Shown: positions 42,622 through 44,217 of the stretch, piece after piece
How the letters are laid out: every line of letters begins with the position of its first letter
How positions within the stretch are numbered: the stretch's first letter is position 1
Origin: Succinivibrio dextrinosolvens
Lineage (GTDB): Bacteria; Pseudomonadota; Gammaproteobacteria; Enterobacterales; Succinivibrionaceae
Length of the DNA: 44,217 nucleotides
Reading direction: 5' to 3'
Assembly (NCBI RefSeq): GCF_900116345.1
Contig: NZ_FPAH01000022.1
Location: forward strand, 1 to 44,217
Program-made: the position numbers and the translations under genes
The notes under the pieces: generated by a model
Databases searched by the model: none
What the model saw: the letters and a program-made list of their open reading frames with translations, nothing else
Told to the model about the DNA's origin: nothing

Positions 42622-43656
42622 ATGAAATTTAATCTATTGGCAGCTGCAGTGATTACTGCTTTCGCTGTAGGTTCGGCTAATGCAGCTCTACCTGATTCTT
42701 GGACCGTTGGTGGCGCTGTCGGCTGGTCTCACGGTTTTGACCATAAACTAAATGGCTCATTCTACGATGTAAATGGTGTTTATAGCGATTCACATTTTGA
42801 TGATGATGGCTATGGTACCAAGATTTACGGTGAATATAACTTTAATAACTGGTTCAGCTTAGGTTTAGCTTGGGATTATATCGGTGATCAGAATTTCACC
42901 AGCTATTATGGAATCACCAGAGAGGCTTTCCATCTGAATATTGCTGAGTTATACGGCAAATTTGCTTATACCTTTGATACTAAGGGCTCAGATGTATTCT
43001 TCAAGGTTGGTCCTACCTATAACAGATTATCAGCTCTTGGTGAGAGTGAGAACAAGTTAGGCGCAGTTGCTGGCGTTGGTGTTCAGTATGCATTTACCAA
43101 CAGCTTCGCAGTTCGTGCTGGTTATGACTATTTCTATCATACTGCAAAGATTGGTGTTGAGCCATTCGATGATGACGCCCGTCTTGATGAAGGTTTATTA
43201 TACCTAGGCTTCCAGTACACCTTCGGTGGTGCACAGCCTGCAGCTCCTGTAGCTAAGAAGAAGGTTAAGACCACCCAGACCCACACCTTAGATGCAGGTG
43301 TTCTATTCCCATTCGACAGCTCAAAGCTATCAGCTGAAGGTCAGAGCGCGGTTTCAACTGTTGTTCAGTCTGCTAACCAGCTTGAAGAGGCTGAGTTTGA
43401 AGTATACGGCTACACCGACCGCATCGGTTCAGACGCATACAACAACAAGCTGTCTCAGAAGCGTGCTGATGCAGTTAGCTCAGAACTTCAGAACAACGGC
43501 GTAGCTGCTAAGGTATCTGAGGGTAAGGGCAAGGCAAATCCTGTAACCGGCAACAAGTGCGACGGCGTAAAGGGCCGCAAGGCTTTAATCGACTGCCTAG
43601 CACCAGATCGTCGTGTTGAGGTTGTTGTAACTGGCTTAACTTCAGAAGTTAAGTAA
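42622..43656 (+). CDS. ompA: OmpA family outer-membrane protein (copy 2)
   Basis: A 344-residue paralogue of the protein at 40366, starting at ATG 42622 after AAAGGAAA with an almost identical signal peptide. Barrel, proline-rich linker (GGAQPAAPVAKKK) and peptidoglycan-binding domain are in the same order; the latter reads YGYTDRIGSDAYN, exactly as in E. coli OmpA. Differences from copy 1 cluster in the barrel's outer loops. CTA and other less common codons recur in both copies. The two genes look like a local duplication later separated by the frameshifted gene. Confidence 0.94.
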   Translation: MKFNLLAAAVITAFAVGSANAALPDSWTVGGAVGWSHGFDHKLNGSFYDVNGVYSDSHFDDDGYGTKIYGEYNFNNWFSLGLAWDYIGDQNFTSYYGITREAFHLNIAELYGKFAYTFDTKGSDVFFKVGPTYNRLSALGESENKLGAVAGVGVQYAFTNSFAVRAGYDYFYHTAKIGVEPFDDDARLDEGLLYLGFQYTFGGAQPAAPVAKKKVKTTQTHTLDAGVLFPFDSSKLSAEGQSAVSTVVQSANQLEEAEFEVYGYTDRIGSDAYNNKLSQKRADAVSSELQNNGVAAKVSEGKGKANPVTGNKCDGVKGRKALIDCLAPDRRVEVVVTGLTSEVK

Positions 43657-43683
43657 TTAACGTTTTCTCTGAAAAATACAAGC

Positions 43684-43718
43684 AAAATCCAGTGTCTAAG
43701 CGATGCTGGATTTTTTTT
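43684..43718 (+). terminator. Terminator of the second ompA gene
   Basis: A 9-bp stem (AAAATCCAG / CTGGATTTT) with a 13-nt loop and a run of eight T. Confidence 0.85.
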
Positions 43719-43886
43719 AACAGTCTTTTCTAGATAAAAATGGTCTTTTAAGGGGACTATTTCTCAAAAAATTTACTCTAATTAACACTTTTCCTTCTTT
43801 TGTTTTTTTACTTAATTATCTCTTTACCTCGTCGATAAAAAAGAAATAAAGGAATTTCTTTAAATAAGTTTCAATAGACAGCTTGT

Positions 43887-44026
43887 GTCAAATACCCTCG
43901 GATAAATCCGAGGGCTTGCTAGTCAGCATAATATAGGTACAAGCGATACCAATTGGTAATCTCCCTACACTGCCAGCATCATCGGACAATTGACAATGCC
44001 CGCTTTGAAAAAGAGTTTACTCTTAA
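43887..44026 (-). ncRNA. Right end of IS200/IS605-type element with probable omega RNA
   Basis: Downstream of tnpB on the minus strand the sequence reads AAGCCCTCGGAT-TT-ATCCGAGGG then TATTTGAC. A perfect 9-bp subterminal hairpin (43895-43914) framed by AAGCCC and a terminal TTGAC matches the usual right end of TnpB-only elements. In TnpB systems this stretch is the scaffold of the omega RNA, and the host bases just beyond the end (about 43867-43886) form the guide. The exact boundary is inferred. Confidence 0.6.
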
Positions 44027-44217
44027 TCAGTTATTTTCCTTTTTGTATCTAGGATTCTTTTCTCCTGACAGCCATCTCTTTCCAAGATTCTGAATATTCA
44101 TGGCTCCAACTCTGTCATCATTGGATTTATAGCCGCATGGGCAGCTATACAGATGTCTGTTATGGTCTCTGCTCTGTTTGTGGATTCTTCCACATACGGG
44201 ACATCTCTGAGATGTGT
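44027..44217 (-). CDS. tnpB: RNA-guided endonuclease TnpB (OrfB), C-terminal part
   Basis: The last 62 codons of a TnpB-type protein, cut by the window edge. The zinc-ribbon CPVC...CPCGYKS is followed by NDDRVGAMNIQNLG, which carries the third RuvC Asp of the DxxGAxNI motif and the C-terminal end. Stop TGA at 44029-44027. The Cys spacing CxxC then CxC is slightly compressed. Completeness of the rest cannot be judged. Confidence 0.85.
   Translation of the reverse strand, partial: TSQRCPVCGRIHKQSRDHNRHLYSCPCGYKSNDDRVGAMNIQNLGKRWLSGEKNPRYKKENN

Larger units (their letters stand above)
43887..44217 (-). mobile_element. IS200/IS605-family element, right part only
   Basis: Right end and the 3' end of tnpB are inside the window; the rest lies beyond 44217. 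It sits about 170 bp after the ompA-2 terminator. Whether a tnpA is present cannot be seen. Confidence 0.75.

Noticed and set aside
43840-43861. Second small hairpin AAAGAAAT/ATTTCTTT left of the IS end
   Set aside because: AT-only stem outside the predicted element; probably chance.

Overview
The window reads as chromosomal DNA of an AT-leaning gammaproteobacterium. The gene set (AcrAB with AcrR, YciA, DsbA, OmpA, and ilvE-ilvD-ilvA in the enterobacterial order) together with a TRAP transporter, an arabinose-type ABC importer, flavodoxin and an NSS transporter fits a host-gut or rumen anaerobe such as the Succinivibrionaceae (Succinivibrio/Anaerobiospirillum type). The family assignment is inference; no rRNA, tRNA or other definitive marker lies in the window, and no CRISPR array was seen.

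Layout. 1-3040: a TRAP uptake operon (dctP-dctQ-dctM, minus strand) with a strong hairpin between the binding protein and the membrane genes. 3189-10094: a sugar locus, with L-arabinose isomerase and a two-permease ABC transporter on the minus strand and the matching periplasmic binding protein divergent on the plus strand, around a 600-bp control region holding palindromes and two LacI/GalR-type operators. 10093-15000: a TetR repressor gene divergent from an RND efflux pair (membrane fusion protein and pump); two palindromic operators flank or overlap a good promoter. 15208-20640: an NSS-family symporter, an orphan AAA ATPase with a C-terminal DUF4143-like domain behind three direct repeats at exact 34-bp spacing, flavodoxin, hypoxanthine phosphoribosyltransferase and a DUF805 membrane protein. 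20967-22177: an unrecognised soluble protein apparently coupled to a 21-codon leader. 22250-27736: acrAB-type RND pump divergent from acrR. 27759-32362: acyl-CoA thioesterase, an orphan squalene/phytoene synthase followed by dsbA, a PAS-GGDEF diguanylate cyclase whose C-terminal tail seems to be frameshifted away, and a lipoprotein of unknown function. 32476-34036: a second orphan ATPase (archaeal-ATPase/DUF234 type) whose promoter sits between two 39-bp direct repeats rich in nested palindromes. 34097-40161: a PlsC-type acyltransferase, then ilvE, an internal terminator, ilvD, ilvA and a small exported protein. 40321-43718: two OmpA paralogues flanking a frameshifted unknown gene. 43887-44217: the right end of an IS200/IS605-type element with the 3' end of tnpB, running off the window.

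Working together: arabinose import feeds AraA; the kinase and epimerase (AraB, AraD) are not in the window. IlvA, IlvD and IlvE supply the first and last steps of isoleucine/valine synthesis, with acetohydroxyacid synthase and IlvC presumably elsewhere. Two separate RND systems, each with its own TetR-family repressor, handle export; no TolC-like channel is encoded here. The most unusual feature is the pair of unrelated-sequence but similarly built ATPase loci, each carrying its own private repeat array wrapped around its promoter, which suggests tight autoregulation and possibly an uncharacterised accessory function.
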